From Vreelandella neptunia (GTDB lineage: Bacteria > Pseudomonadota > Gammaproteobacteria > Pseudomonadales > Halomonadaceae): 64,000 nucleotides of DNA. The notes under the pieces were generated by a model. The model was not told where the DNA came from and did not search any database. It saw nothing but the letters and a program-made list of their open reading frames with translations. The stretch lies in the NCBI RefSeq assembly GCF_034479615.1, contig NZ_CP140255.1, forward strand, positions 3,038,001-3,102,000, written 5' to 3'. Numbering within the stretch: position 1 is the stretch's first letter; every line of letters starts with the position of its first letter. This document shows, in pieces, positions 1 to 8,281 of this stretch. A program made the translations under genes and the position numbers.

Positions 1-320
1 CTCTCCATAATACCTTGCAGCTTAAGGCTCCGGTAATGCTCTTTACGTTCGCCTTCAAAGCGCTCGGCGGCCTTCTGGTTCTCTTGCTCGAACATCGCCA
101 ACACCGTCTCCCTGACGCTACGACTTTCAATCACGATGAAATCCCAGGGCTGCATAAATCCCACAGAAGGCGCGTGATGTGCTGCTTCCAAAAGGCGGGC
201 CAACACATCCGAGGGGATTCGGTCGGGCAAAAACTGCGAACGCACATCGCGCCGCTCGTGTATGGCGCGGTAAAGGCCACGCCGCTCAGCATCGGAAAAA
301 CGGTGGTTAGAGGTGGTCAT
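1..320 (-). CDS. bluB: 5,6-dimethylbenzimidazole synthase BluB, N-terminal part (runs off the window)
   Basis: The minus strand is open from an ATG at 318-320 to the window edge, giving 106 residues and no stop. The translation begins MTTSNHRFSDAERRGLYRAI, followed by HERRDVRSQFLPD and HHAPSVGFMQPWDFIVI. This is the N-terminal half of BluB, a nitroreductase-fold enzyme that converts reduced FMN with oxygen to 5,6-dimethylbenzimidazole, the lower ligand of cobalamin. The RRDVR arginines are those that hold the FMN phosphate in the family. It lies 57 bp downstream of the quinone reductase gene on the same strand. Cobalamin genes may continue to the left of the window. The FMN-binding C-terminal half is not visible. 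Confidence 0.88.
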   Translation of the reverse strand, partial: MTTSNHRFSDAERRGLYRAIHERRDVRSQFLPDRIPSDVLARLLEAAHHAPSVGFMQPWDFIVIESRSVRETVLAMFEQENQKAAERFEGERKEHYRSLKLQGIME

Positions 321-377
321 GGCGCTGACTGGGCCTTTTGCTGATCTGTTTTATAGACAGTAAGAGTCTACACGAGC

Positions 378-1133
378 TCAGCCTAGCCGCCATCTCAACG
401 GGTTGGTTTGGCGTAAAACGCCGTCATCGTCCCAGTCATCCCATCCGGTCAAGGGGATGGGTAGTTCACTATCCAAGTTCTTCAGACGAGAGACCCAGGC
501 CGCTTTGCAGGTCTCTAGGTGACCAATGATGTCGGCCTCTTCTTGATAGCGAATACCACCGCCCTGAATGCCGTAGCTCACCTGAGGCGCCAGCACGTTA
601 AAGCCAACGTAGTACAAAGATGCGTGCATGGGCCACAGCCAGTGCACCATATTGCCAGCGCGGCCAAAGGGCTGAAACGCCTTCTCTGGCGAGCCTGTGG
701 TGACTGACAGCATTGTCTGCTTTCCGCGATAGTAGCCATGATCGTAACGCATGCGGCTTGTATAGCGCCCGCCATACACCAGCACCCGATCAAACCAGCC
801 TTTCAAAATGGCAGGCTGGGCGTGCCACCACAAAGGGAACTGGAAGATCACTAGGTCAGCCCACTCCAACCGCGCCAACTCCCGCTGGACACCCTGCGGT
901 AATGTGTTTTTCTCGTAGTGAGCCCGCTGCTCATTAAGGGGATAGAAGTAGTCCGACACCACGGCGCGATACGGATAGTGCTCAGCGCGCTCCACCGGAT
1001 CAAACTGCTCAGCATAGAGATCATCCACGTCGACGGTATGTCCTTCGTCCACCAGTTGTTTTACCGCTACATCCACTAGGCCGCCATTAAACGATTTGCG
1101 TTCAGGATGAGCCAAGACGATCAACACATTCAT
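378..1133 (-). CDS. NAD(P)H dehydrogenase (quinone), flavodoxin-like fold
   Basis: A 251-aa protein of the flavodoxin-2 / NQO1-KefF-MdaB family. The N-terminus MNVLIVLAHPERKSFNGGL is the FMN/FAD phosphate-binding strand-loop. Residues 97-116 (FQFPLWWHAQPAILKGWFDR) form the family signature next to the isoalloxazine. Such soluble enzymes reduce quinones by two electrons with NAD(P)H and are usually induced by electrophiles. The protein is about 50 residues longer at the C-terminus than small MdaB homologues, closer to NQO1-like ones. The ATG at 1131-1133 has a GGGGAA ribosome site about ten bases upstream. It is divergent from a broken LysR gene that probably once regulated it. The exact substrate is not readable. 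Confidence 0.85.
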   Translation of the reverse strand: MNVLIVLAHPERKSFNGGLVDVAVKQLVDEGHTVDVDDLYAEQFDPVERAEHYPYRAVVSDYFYPLNEQRAHYEKNTLPQGVQRELARLEWADLVIFQFPLWWHAQPAILKGWFDRVLVYGGRYTSRMRYDHGYYRGKQTMLSVTTGSPEKAFQPFGRAGNMVHWLWPMHASLYYVGFNVLAPQVSYGIQGGGIRYQEEADIIGHLETCKAAWVSRLKNLDSELPIPLTGWDDWDDDGVLRQTNPLRWRLG

Positions 1134-1221
1134 TCTGCGCTTCCCCTATTGATTGGTTCAACGACAGACTAGCCTGTTCAAATACGCTCAAACATTCGCG
1201 AAAAATGACAACTCAGTTTGC

Positions 1222-1380
1222 ATGAATGAACAACAAGTAAGGTGGGACGATCTAGCAATTGCAGAAGAGGGGTCGCTATCCGGCGCCAGCCGAGCGCGGC
1301 GTATTAGCCATACCAACGTCTCCAGGTGTTTAAGCGAGATGGAACAAAGTCTAGGCGTGACTCTTCTCAATAGTGGCTAA
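1222..1380 (+). pseudogene. remnant of a LysR-family regulator (HTH only)
   Basis: A 52-residue open frame starts at the ATG at 1222 and stops with TAA at 1378-1380. It reads as a degraded LysR helix-turn-helix: WDDLAIAEEGSLSGASRARR, then ISHTNVSRCLSEMEQSLGVTL. The usual pattern is F..V...GS...AA..L..S...VS..I..LE..LG..LF. A full LysR regulator has about 300 residues, and no effector domain follows, because the MarR gene begins 20 bp further on the other strand. It is divergent from the quinone reductase, the classic place for its LysR activator. I infer a truncated regulator; a functional stand-alone HTH micro-protein is less likely. Confidence 0.6.
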
Positions 1381-1399
1381 GTTGCCGCTGCGACACACA

Positions 1400-1894
1400 T
1401 CACTCTTGTTCCAATCCCGCTAAGAACTGTTTAAGCAGCTCATCGAGTTGCGCTCGTTGATCTTCAGTCAGGGCGCTCACCAGCTGTGCCTGGGTTTCCA
1501 CATGGGCAGCAACGGCTTCATCGATTAACTCGAATCCACGTTGAGAAAGAGAGATGAGAAAACCACGACCATCGTCGGGGTTTTTGACCCGCTCGATCAA
1601 CCCCGCCTTTTCCAATTGATTGATGCGGTGGGTCATGGTGCCCGAAGTCACCATGGTGGATGCCATCAAATCCCCCGGCGATAGAGCGTAAGGCTCCCCC
1701 TCACGACGAAGAGTTGCCAGAACGTCAAAGCTCGCGTCAGTTAGACCGTATTTCGCCCAGGTCTTCTCCATTGCGCGCATTAAAGCGTGGTTCAGCCGTT
1801 TGACCCGCCCGATGGTACCCATCGGCGCAACATCAAGGTCGGGCCTCTCCTGCCGCCACTGTTTGAGAATGTTGTCTACATGATCCATAAGCAT
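1400..1894 (-). CDS. MarR-family transcriptional regulator
   Basis: This 164-aa winged-helix repressor has the MarR layout. An N-terminal dimerisation helix is followed by the DNA-binding part LTDASFDVLATLRREG, the recognition helix region MASTMVTSGTMTHRINQLEKAG, and the wing LIERVKNPDDGRGFLISLS. The C-terminal helices close the dimer. It is divergent from the exporter/NAD(P)-binding pair, and the 76-bp spacer holds two matching palindromes that are probably its operators. It therefore likely represses both itself and the exporter operon until a small aromatic or oxidising ligand binds. The start MLMDHV has two possible ATGs six bases apart. Confidence 0.9.
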   Translation of the reverse strand: MLMDHVDNILKQWRQERPDLDVAPMGTIGRVKRLNHALMRAMEKTWAKYGLTDASFDVLATLRREGEPYALSPGDLMASTMVTSGTMTHRINQLEKAGLIERVKNPDDGRGFLISLSQRGFELIDEAVAAHVETQAQLVSALTEDQRAQLDELLKQFLAGLEQE

Positions 1895-1909
1895 ATTTTG
1901 CGCCTAATT

Positions 1910-1952
1910 ATCTTGACGTCAAGATTAATCACACATAACTTGATATCAAGAT
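1910..1952. promoter_or_regulatory. tandem MarR operators
   Basis: Two palindromes lie between the divergent MarR and exporter genes. ATCTTGACGTCAAGAT at 1910-1925 is perfect. AACTTGATATCAAGAT at 1937-1952 has perfect inner arms, CTTGATATCAAG. The two share the half-site CTTGA, and their centres are 27 bp apart. This matches the TTGA-TCAA operator style known for many MarR/OhrR-type repressors. They cover the position where promoters for both genes must lie. Confidence 0.8.
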
Positions 1953-1970
1953 ACTTTCGAAACGGTACCT

Positions 1971-2912
1971 ATGAGAACATCGCCAATGACATCGTTAAGC
2001 ACTACCCGCACCCACTCACGCACAAGAGTTTGGCTTGCCCCTCTGGTGTATCTGTTATCCGGTGGAGCCTTGCTGGGGCTATCGACTAATTTGGCAAAAC
2101 TAGCCGGTGATATTCAGCTATCAGCGCTCGCTTTTCTGTTTTGGTCAATTTCAGGAGCGGCGCTTATTCTCTTGGTTCTCGCGGCCTTCCGCGGCAATCT
2201 ACCGCCGGTAAACTTTCGCACCGTTGAGTATTACGCTATTTCAGGTCTACTGGGCGTAGCGGGTGCCAACCTGCTTTTTTTCTCAGCCATCCCCCATGTG
2301 GGTGCTGGGTTCGTGGCATTAATCATCACCCTGCCGCCGCTACTCACCTACGTCGGCGCATTAGCGTTAAAAATGGAACGGTTTCAGGTGTTACGTGCAG
2401 CGGGGGTAATATCAGCCCTGGCGGGGGCCGTCACCCTGGCTTTCCATAAGCTTTCCGCGCCAGATGCCAATTATCTCTGGATTTTCCTTGCCTTAATCGG
2501 CCCCGTACTGCTGGCCATCGGCAATCTTTACAGAACCTTGCGCTGGCCAGAAGGCGTCTCCAGCGATGCGCTGGCGCCGGGGATGCTTATCGCCGCGGCC
2601 ATCATTCTACTCAGTGTGGGGTTTCTGCCGGGCTTCTCACTGAACGTTCCGACAGAACGCTCCCTACCGTTCTTGCTAATTACACTCCAGGCAATGGTCT
2701 TCGCAGGCCAGTTCTTACTGCTCTTCCTGCTACAGAAAAGTGGCGGCCCAGTGTTTCTAAGCCTGCTGGGTTCCGTTGGCGCCGTGGTAGGCGTTCCGGT
2801 CGCCATAGTGTTGCAGGGAGAAGCCGCCCCCGAGGGCTTACTGCTAGGCACCCTGTTAATTGGTGCCGGTATTGCACTGCTTAATATTGGCAAAGCCACA
2901 CAACTTAACTAA
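1971..2912 (+). CDS. EamA/DMT-family inner-membrane transporter
   Basis: A 313-aa drug/metabolite transporter-type protein with ten hydrophobic segments in two EamA halves. The first half runs from about residue 25 to 150 (LVYLLSGGALLGLSTNLAKL onward), the second from about 165 to 305. Members export amino acids, metabolites or toxic small molecules; the substrate cannot be read from sequence. A polar, Ser/Thr/Arg-rich stretch of about 20 residues precedes the first membrane helix, so an internal start is possible. It shares a probable operon with the NAD(P)-binding gene 21 bp downstream and is divergent from MarR, which suggests ligand-induced efflux. Confidence 0.85.
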   Translation: MRTSPMTSLSTTRTHSRTRVWLAPLVYLLSGGALLGLSTNLAKLAGDIQLSALAFLFWSISGAALILLVLAAFRGNLPPVNFRTVEYYAISGLLGVAGANLLFFSAIPHVGAGFVALIITLPPLLTYVGALALKMERFQVLRAAGVISALAGAVTLAFHKLSAPDANYLWIFLALIGPVLLAIGNLYRTLRWPEGVSSDALAPGMLIAAAIILLSVGFLPGFSLNVPTERSLPFLLITLQAMVFAGQFLLLFLLQKSGGPVFLSLLGSVGAVVGVPVAIVLQGEAAPEGLLLGTLLIGAGIALLNIGKATQLN

Positions 2913-2933
2913 TTAACCCAAGAGAGAGATATT

Positions 2934-3572
2934 ATGAAGATTGCAATATTGGGTGCCGCTGGCGACGTTGGCACGCGCATTATGAGAGAAGCATTAGCCC
3001 GTGGTCATCAGGTAACCGCTGTGGTGAGAACTGATAATCAAATTAGCAAACTGCCCCCTGAAGCAAATCGCTGCGTCGCGGATATAGCAGAGTCGCATCA
3101 GCTAGCTGATGTTATTCAGGGCCAAGATTTGCTTATCAGCGCCGTTCGCCCACCCGATGGAAAAGAAGCGACGTTGGTAGCCCTAACTCGCTCGCTATTG
3201 GAAGGTGCACTACCAGGTCAGCGCGTGCTGTTGGTGGGTGGAGCCGCACGATTGCTGATCCCCGGTCGCAGCGGGGATACGGTCTTAACAGCCCCCGATT
3301 TCCTTCCTGCCTCTGCGCTAGAAATTGCCAAGGCTTGCCAAGCGCAATATGAGCTCTGCCTGGGTGAAACCAGCACAGCGTGGACTTACTTCTCTCCTGC
3401 CGCCATGCTGATGCCTGGAGAGCGAACGGGGCGGTATCGTTTAGGCACCGATACCCTGGTCGCGGACAATAACGGAGAATCGCGTATTTCAATGGAGGAT
3501 TTCGCGGTTGCGATGCTTGACGAAGCCGAGACGCCTCAACATATCCAGAAAGCCTTTACCGTAGGGTATTAA
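2934..3572 (+). CDS. NAD(P)-binding NmrA/atypical SDR family protein
   Basis: A 212-aa Rossmann protein. The start MKIAILGAAGDVGTRIMREA contains the GxxGxxG dinucleotide motif (residues 7-13), followed by VTAVVRTDNQ, the strand end where an Arg often selects NADP. There is no YxxxK catalytic pair, so it is an atypical SDR of the NmrA/YwnB type and may act as a redox sensor or reductase. The ribosome site AGAGAGAGAT precedes the ATG at 2934. It is co-transcribed with the EamA exporter under the MarR operators, a pairing common in quinone or electrophile responses. Confidence 0.8.
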   Translation: MKIAILGAAGDVGTRIMREALARGHQVTAVVRTDNQISKLPPEANRCVADIAESHQLADVIQGQDLLISAVRPPDGKEATLVALTRSLLEGALPGQRVLLVGGAARLLIPGRSGDTVLTAPDFLPASALEIAKACQAQYELCLGETSTAWTYFSPAAMLMPGERTGRYRLGTDTLVADNNGESRISMEDFAVAMLDEAETPQHIQKAFTVGY

Positions 3573-3672
3573 ATCGAAAACTTGACCGCTATCTAGCTGC
3601 AAATAATCAAGCATGCGTCGGAAGGTTTTAGCGTCAAAACCGGCGCAACCTCATCTTCCCCCCTTGAACTGG

Positions 3673-4107
3673 TTAGAGAATTCGCCGCTCCATATAGTGA
3701 ATCCCGCCCTCGGTTTTACGCACGTGAAATCCCATTCGCTCGTACAAAGCGCTTGCAGGGTTGATACAAAATACACGTAACCGAAGTAAGTGAATGCCTG
3801 CTTGTTTAGCAATTTCCTCCGTGTAGCGGATTGCCGCTGTACCTACGCCTTGACGCTGCCACTTCTGATCAATTTGTAGTTCGCGAATATAGTAGGCATT
3901 TTCATCGTGATTGATGCATAGCAGACCCACTCGTGACGCGCTTATGATTAACTCGTAGCTGTCCAACTCCCCCCACTGTTTAGCAAACAGGGCGGTATCC
4001 CAGCGCATATCAAGCTGGTTGTAGTAGGCTGACATATTCTGAATAATGATGTTTTCCGCGAACGCCTTGTCGTCAGTAGGCCGAATAATAGGCGACATAT
4101 CTTCCAT
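3673..4107 (-). CDS. GNAT-family N-acetyltransferase
   Basis: This 144-aa reading uses the ATG at 4105-4107. The acetyl-CoA motif is clear: YIRELQIDQKWQRQGVGTAA contains Q/RxxGxG/A, and LRLRVFCINPASALYERMGF is the C-terminal beta-strand and helix of the fold. The substrate (small amine or peptide) is unknown. The frame stays open upstream to 4197, which would overlap the DUF523 gene, so I prefer an internal start just after that gene's stop. MEDMSP and MSPII (4098) are both possible, and neither has a strong ribosome site. It probably sits in a two-gene operon with the DUF523 gene. Confidence 0.8.
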   Translation of the reverse strand: MEDMSPIIRPTDDKAFAENIIIQNMSAYYNQLDMRWDTALFAKQWGELDSYELIISASRVGLLCINHDENAYYIRELQIDQKWQRQGVGTAAIRYTEEIAKQAGIHLLRLRVFCINPASALYERMGFHVRKTEGGIHYMERRIL

Positions 4108-4120
4108 CCTATAGCTGCGT

Positions 4121-4612
4121 TCAGACAATTTCTCCAATAAGCGCGTTATTGGCTGCCGCAATTTCATACTGACTAAACACTTGAACGCCATGCTCACGGA
4201 GCAGTGCAGCGGTTACTCCCATACCGGGTACTTTTTTACCCGAGAAACCGCCATCATTAATAGCAGAGCTTCCACAAGAAGGGCTGAATTCAGCAAGTAT
4301 TGCGACGCTGATATCGAATTTACGGCACAAGTTCAAAGCAATAGAGGCACCCGCTAAAAAGTCATTGGTTACCTTGGCTCCGCCTTTTTCGATAACATCG
4401 ACCTCGCCGTTTAATACGCCCTCACCACTACCTTTAAAAATCTCTGCGGGTGGTCTGGGAGTACTCATTCCCGCCTCAACTTCAGGGCAGACAGACACGA
4501 TCCGACCTTCCGAACGCCACCGCTCAACGATCTGATCAGCCACCGCAAGGGCGCCACCATCGTAGCGAACCTTTTTTCCCAACAGGCAGGCGCTGATTAA
4601 TACTTTTCTCAA
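4121..4612 (-). CDS. DUF523 (YbbK-type) family protein
   Basis: The core LRKVLISACLLGKKVRYDGG is the DUF523 signature, with a conserved Cys in SACLLG. It continues VSVCPEVEAGMSTPRPPAEI and FSPSCGS, giving three conserved cysteines that may bind metal or an iron-sulfur cluster. The biochemical function of the family is not established to my knowledge. The frame is open to an ATG at 4654, but family members start at the RKVLIS strand. A TTG at 4610-4612 has AAGGGAG eight bases upstream, so I choose it (163 aa). Confidence 0.78.
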   Translation of the reverse strand: MRKVLISACLLGKKVRYDGGALAVADQIVERWRSEGRIVSVCPEVEAGMSTPRPPAEIFKGSGEGVLNGEVDVIEKGGAKVTNDFLAGASIALNLCRKFDISVAILAEFSPSCGSSAINDGGFSGKKVPGMGVTAALLREHGVQVFSQYEIAAANNALIGEIV

Positions 4613-4753
4613 ATCATTAATCTCCCTTGCATCGACCCTTCTTAAAATAGCCATTATGATTCAACAACCTACGTCTCGCTTATGGCTGGATATATTCAAA
4701 GTTTGGCACGAAATACTCACCGCATCTAATAACAGCATTTATTCGCTGCTATC

Positions 4754-5974
4754 TCAGGGAGAGGCCGACATCGCATTGGTTGCTCTGGAATCTGTTTGCA
4801 ATAAACCTACCAACGCTGCGGCGACTAAAAAAACGGCTGAGGTTAATAACCCCACCGATAGGCCCCCGGTAAGATCATTCAGCCAACCACTTAGCGTTGG
4901 CCCCAAGGTCTGGCCAATACTGAAGGCAACCGTCATGGCCCCAATCCCCGAAGCCCATGCCGAAGCATCACAGTTGCGTCGCACGAAAGCGGTGGTAGAC
5001 GCCACAACAGCAAAGAAGGCGCAACCAAATATTGCTGCCGACGCCAGTAGAACAGGCCAGGCACTTGATATGAGCGGTAATACAGCACCGACCAAGGTCA
5101 CTCCATTAAGTATCGCAAAGGCACGGCCATGTCGCTGATTCTTCAGCACGCCCGTCCAAAGCCAAGGAAACAGTGCAACAGCCAAGCCCAGCGCGACCCA
5201 AAATAGTGATTGAAAAGCAGCACTCTCACCATGAGCCTGTATCCAAGCGATCATGAACGTCATATATGTAATATAGCCAGCCCCAAAAAAACTATAGCCC
5301 ACCAGCATCCATCCCATGGAACCTAATGGTGCTGACGTATATTCCTGATCTCGACGCTGTAGTTTGACGCGAATCCCCCTCATCACGCCGAGCGCCAGCA
5401 CTACTGCTATGGCCGCCAGCACTAACCAAGCAGCCGACCATGCCATCGCGCCCCATTGCCCCAACACCCAAGGCACGCCTAGCCCCGAAAGAACGATGCC
5501 TAGACCAGGCCCTGCATAGAAGATACCGAGTAGAAAAGACGCCCGCGCCGGATGACGCTGGGATACTTGAGCGGCAATCACCCCACCCGCCACAAAAGCG
5601 CTAGCGCCGCCAAACCCAGCCAAAAACCAGGATACGTTGAGCAATACCGTGTGACGAAATACACCCATCATGATCAGCGCGATCACACACGCGGCAACCC
5701 CGACTCGCATCACTCGATTGGCTCCAACAAACCCAATAGCGCGAGCCGAAAGTAGCGCGGCAATAAGATATCCTGCTGCATTAACCGAGGTCATCCAACC
5801 CGCATCGGCATAGCTCCACCCGAGCCCTGCGCGCATGGAGGGTAGCAGCAGTGCATAAGAAAATCGGGCAATTCCTAGTCCTATAGCCGGTACCAAAGCA
5901 AGCGCAGCGAGGGTGAGAAGATCAGCTTTGAACGCTGAATAGTCGCGCTCGGGGAAAAAATCAGTTTGTGACAT
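4754..5974 (-). CDS. MFS transporter, YbfB/YjiJ type
   Basis: A 406-aa major facilitator protein with about twelve membrane segments. The first helix region, LALVPAIGLGIARFSYALLL followed by PSMRAGLGWSYADAGWMTS, is characteristic of the YbfB/YjiJ (DUF1228) branch, whose substrates are mostly unknown. The frame is open six codons upstream, but the true start is probably the ATG at 5972-5974, preceded by AGGTGG. It is divergent from an HxlR-type regulator 78 bp away, which is its likely controller. The last helices end near VFLVAAALVGLLQ. Confidence 0.85.
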   Translation of the reverse strand: MSQTDFFPERDYSAFKADLLTLAALALVPAIGLGIARFSYALLLPSMRAGLGWSYADAGWMTSVNAAGYLIAALLSARAIGFVGANRVMRVGVAACVIALIMMGVFRHTVLLNVSWFLAGFGGASAFVAGGVIAAQVSQRHPARASFLLGIFYAGPGLGIVLSGLGVPWVLGQWGAMAWSAAWLVLAAIAVVLALGVMRGIRVKLQRRDQEYTSAPLGSMGWMLVGYSFFGAGYITYMTFMIAWIQAHGESAAFQSLFWVALGLAVALFPWLWTGVLKNQRHGRAFAILNGVTLVGAVLPLISSAWPVLLASAAIFGCAFFAVVASTTAFVRRNCDASAWASGIGAMTVAFSIGQTLGPTLSGWLNDLTGGLSVGLLTSAVFLVAAALVGLLQTDSRATNAMSASP

Positions 5975-6052
5975 ATCGGCCACCTGAGTATTTAATAAAG
6001 ACTCAGACTAGCCTCGCTTAGTCCTATTTTCAAACTTTGCTATCATGTGCAT

Positions 6053-6526
6053 ATGAAAAATCAAGCCGAAGCATCCACTTCCCACACCCGAGTTCCCGTT
6101 TCCGAATGCTCGCTGGCCAAGGCGATCCGGGTTGTTGGAGATATGTGGACGCTGCTGATACTACGAGAGGTCATATGTGGCGCTGAGCGCTTCGACCAAA
6201 TTAGGGAAGATTTGGGCATTACTCGCTCGGTATTGTCCAATCGCCTCGCCAGATTGGTGCGAGAAGGTATCTTGGAACGCTATGAGTATCGTGATTCAGG
6301 GCAACGAGCCCGCAAAGGCTATACCCTGACCGAGAAAGGTCGCGCACTGCTTCCCGTGGTTATCGCCCTTCGCGAGTGGGGCGGAGAGCATTTAGAGCCG
6401 GGCAACACACCCCTTCGCCTTCAACTACAAACACAGGATGGCCTGCGTGTTGAAACAAAACTCATCCGGGAGGATGGTTTAGAAGTGAGTGATATGGCCG
6501 GAGTGGTGGCTACAGTGAAGGAGTAA
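6053..6526 (+). CDS. HxlR-family transcriptional regulator
   Basis: A 157-aa winged-helix regulator. CSLAKAIRVVGDMWTLLILR is the HxlR signature, including the conserved Cys that senses aldehydes or oxidants in some relatives. FDQIREDLGITRSVLSNRLA is the recognition part and YTLTEKGRALLPVVIALREW the C-terminal dimer helix. The ATG at 6053-6055 gives MKNQAEAS; an in-frame GTG six bases upstream is an alternative, and neither has a clear ribosome site. Its position divergent from the MFS gene suggests local control of that exporter. Confidence 0.88.
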   Translation: MKNQAEASTSHTRVPVSECSLAKAIRVVGDMWTLLILREVICGAERFDQIREDLGITRSVLSNRLARLVREGILERYEYRDSGQRARKGYTLTEKGRALLPVVIALREWGGEHLEPGNTPLRLQLQTQDGLRVETKLIREDGLEVSDMAGVVATVKE

Positions 6527-6677
6527 GTCTTTATGGTCACTACCGCCCATGAACCGGCTAAGAAAAGCTGTCTTTAGAGGCCGCCAGCAAGGCTTTTCGG
6601 GGCCGCTCCGCATGCAGTTGATGTTCAAGTTTGGCGGTTTTCCACCCTGGGTGAAACCAAAGCCGACAGCAGCACAC

Positions 6678-7715
6678 TTATCGCCCTTGAAGCCACTGTC
6701 GCACTAATTCAATGCTCTCTTCATTCACTAACAGCCCCAAGTGCGATGTGTCGGGGACAGTGACGATATCGGCGTCAGGGACATGCGGTCGAACGGTAGA
6801 CTCAAAACGATCTGCGAAAAAGGCCTCATCCTCGGCGCCGGTCAGGAATAGGCTCGGCACATTGATAGAACGAAGGTCATCCCGGTAGTTAGCGGGATTA
6901 AACCCCGTCATCAGCCGATAGGAATAAGCCAGTGTCTCCGACCCATCCCGGTACTCAGAAGGTAAGTTAAACCGCAGCACGGTCGTGCCATTCAAGCCTT
7001 TTACGCCAAGCCTGTTGAGAAGAGATAGCGCAATAATTTTAGCCACACTCGGCTCGGCCCATCCCCCCGAGTTATTACGCACGGTAGGGGCATCATGCCC
7101 AAGGTAGGGGGCCAACAAGAGATATGCAGAGGCAAGGTGCCCGTACTCCCCACCAGCAAAGCGCACCGCAAGACCTCCGCCTGACGAATGCCCACCCACC
7201 ACTATGCTGGATAGTGCTGAATTTTCCGCTTTGATATGCCCAATAAAATCAGCCAGATCATCCTCAAGCTGACCGATATAGTCGATATCACCGCGCCGTT
7301 GCGAAGAAGGCCCATGGCCCCGCACATCAGGCGTATACACAGCGGCAGCGCCTGCTTCAGCTAACGCCTGGGCAAAGGTGGCCAAATATTTGCTGTCCGT
7401 TCCTGACCCATGAAGAACAATAAGTGCAGTAGACGATTCACTGGGATAATGCCGATACGCCAGTGCTGTTCCATCGCGAGCTTCAAAGCGCTGTAGCGAT
7501 GCTAAGGGGCTCACAGCGCTCTGCCCTGAAACCAACGCCTCGAAATTCAAACCATCTGCATGTGTTCTGATCGGCATGGAAAACAGCATTCCTATCGTTA
7601 AGGTCAACATGCATGTCCCAATGCGACCTCCTGAGAGCACGATGTCTCTAAGACAGGACTCAGTCGTTAAGATGCTATCAGACTTTTTATGCTCACAGTC
7701 ATAGTTCAAAAACAT
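6678..7715 (-). CDS. alpha/beta hydrolase with N-terminal export or anchor segment
   Basis: A 345-aa alpha/beta hydrolase. LIVLHGSGTDSKY is the oxyanion strand and loop, VVGGHSSGGGLAVRF the nucleophile elbow (GHSSGG, Ser in the centre), SLFLTGAEDEAF carries the acidic residue, and DTSHLGLLV the catalytic His. Residues 34-50 are hydrophobic (GTCMLTLTIGMLFSMPI) and end at THADG, like a signal peptide. With the ATG at 7715 this segment starts unusually late, so a GTG at 7640 may be the true start. The annotated start overlaps the ParE toxin gene by 17 bp. The substrate is unknown; lysophospholipase-like esterases are the nearest remembered group. Confidence 0.8.
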   Translation of the reverse strand: MFLNYDCEHKKSDSILTTESCLRDIVLSGGRIGTCMLTLTIGMLFSMPIRTHADGLNFEALVSGQSAVSPLASLQRFEARDGTALAYRHYPSESSTALIVLHGSGTDSKYLATFAQALAEAGAAAVYTPDVRGHGPSSQRRGDIDYIGQLEDDLADFIGHIKAENSALSSIVVGGHSSGGGLAVRFAGGEYGHLASAYLLLAPYLGHDAPTVRNNSGGWAEPSVAKIIALSLLNRLGVKGLNGTTVLRFNLPSEYRDGSETLAYSYRLMTGFNPANYRDDLRSINVPSLFLTGAEDEAFFADRFESTVRPHVPDADIVTVPDTSHLGLLVNEESIELVRQWLQGR

Positions 7716-7992
7716 GTTTCAGCGGTTCCATCTGCTGATGGAGTATCCTGATGACAAAAATATATTGCTCGCGTTGCCGGTAAAAAATGACATGTCTTTG
7801 GTGATCATGCCGGCGTATCCCATCGGCGATTTCTGGGCATTCATAACCCATTAGCGGAGAACCAGACAGAAGACGAAAGGTGCTCTCAAGGTTATCAGTG
7901 TAAGCATCGGCTTGGAGAGCGCCGAAGTTAAGCAGGGTATATTCGTAGATGGAGGCGAAATCTTCTGCCGCCAGGTTGGACAGCTTATACAT
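7699..7992 (-). CDS. parE: RelE/ParE-family toxin
   Basis: A 97-aa toxin of the ParE fold. MYKLSNLAAEDFASIYEYTL is the N-terminal strand plus helix typical of ParE, RRHDHQRHVIFYRQREQYIF is the central sheet and VIRILHQQMEPLKHV the C-terminal strand. ParE proteins poison DNA gyrase; RelE relatives cleave mRNA. The length and the R-LH-Q-M C-terminus favour ParE. It overlaps the antitoxin gene by 8 bp and follows it, the usual parDE order. Confidence 0.88.
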   Translation of the reverse strand: MYKLSNLAAEDFASIYEYTLLNFGALQADAYTDNLESTFRLLSGSPLMGYECPEIADGIRRHDHQRHVIFYRQREQYIFVIRILHQQMEPLKHVFEL

Positions 7993-8239
7993 CGTGTTTC
8001 TGTTTTACCTGGGCGGCTATATCGTGCAAAGACAAATTGCTCTCCCCGCTCCGCTCACCGGCTTCAACAGCACTTCTCAACGCAGCCGCTTGATTTTCCT
8101 GGCGTTCAAGCAGCCTTAAGGCCGAACGCACGACTTCACTGGTTGAGCCGTAACGACCAGACGCGATCAATTTCCCGACAAAGTCGTCTAGTGGTGCACC
8201 GATAGTGACGCTCGTTGTTCTGGAAGATGATTTAGGCAT
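7985..8239 (-). CDS. parD: ParD-like antitoxin (ribbon-helix-helix)
   Basis: An 84-aa CopG/ParD protein. The N-terminal ribbon-helix-helix (TSVTIGAPLDDFVGKLIASG, then RYGSTSEVVRSALRLLERQE) binds the operator. The charged C-terminal half, AALRSAVEAGERSGESNLSL, wraps the toxin. The ATG is at 8237-8239, and a 21-bp palindrome lies only 10 bp upstream, consistent with self-repression. The conserved ALRSAVEAGE..GE pattern matches the ParD family that pairs with the adjacent ParE. Confidence 0.9.
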   Translation of the reverse strand: MPKSSSRTTSVTIGAPLDDFVGKLIASGRYGSTSEVVRSALRLLERQENQAAALRSAVEAGERSGESNLSLHDIAAQVKQKHDV

Positions 8240-8248
8240 GACCCAACC

Positions 8249-8269
8249 TTGTGTTAATAGTTAACACAA
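8249..8269. promoter_or_regulatory. parDE operator palindrome
   Basis: TTGTGTTAA-TAG-TTAACACAA is a perfect inverted repeat with a 3-bp centre, placed just upstream of the parD start codon. Ribbon-helix-helix antitoxins autorepress at such sites. It should overlap the promoter of the pair. Confidence 0.75.
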
Positions 8270-8281
8270 ATCATAGCACCC

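Noticed and set aside
4656..5138. 160-codon plus-strand open frame
   Set aside because: It lies antisense to the well-supported MFS gene, has low-complexity Ala/Pro/Thr content and no family resemblance.
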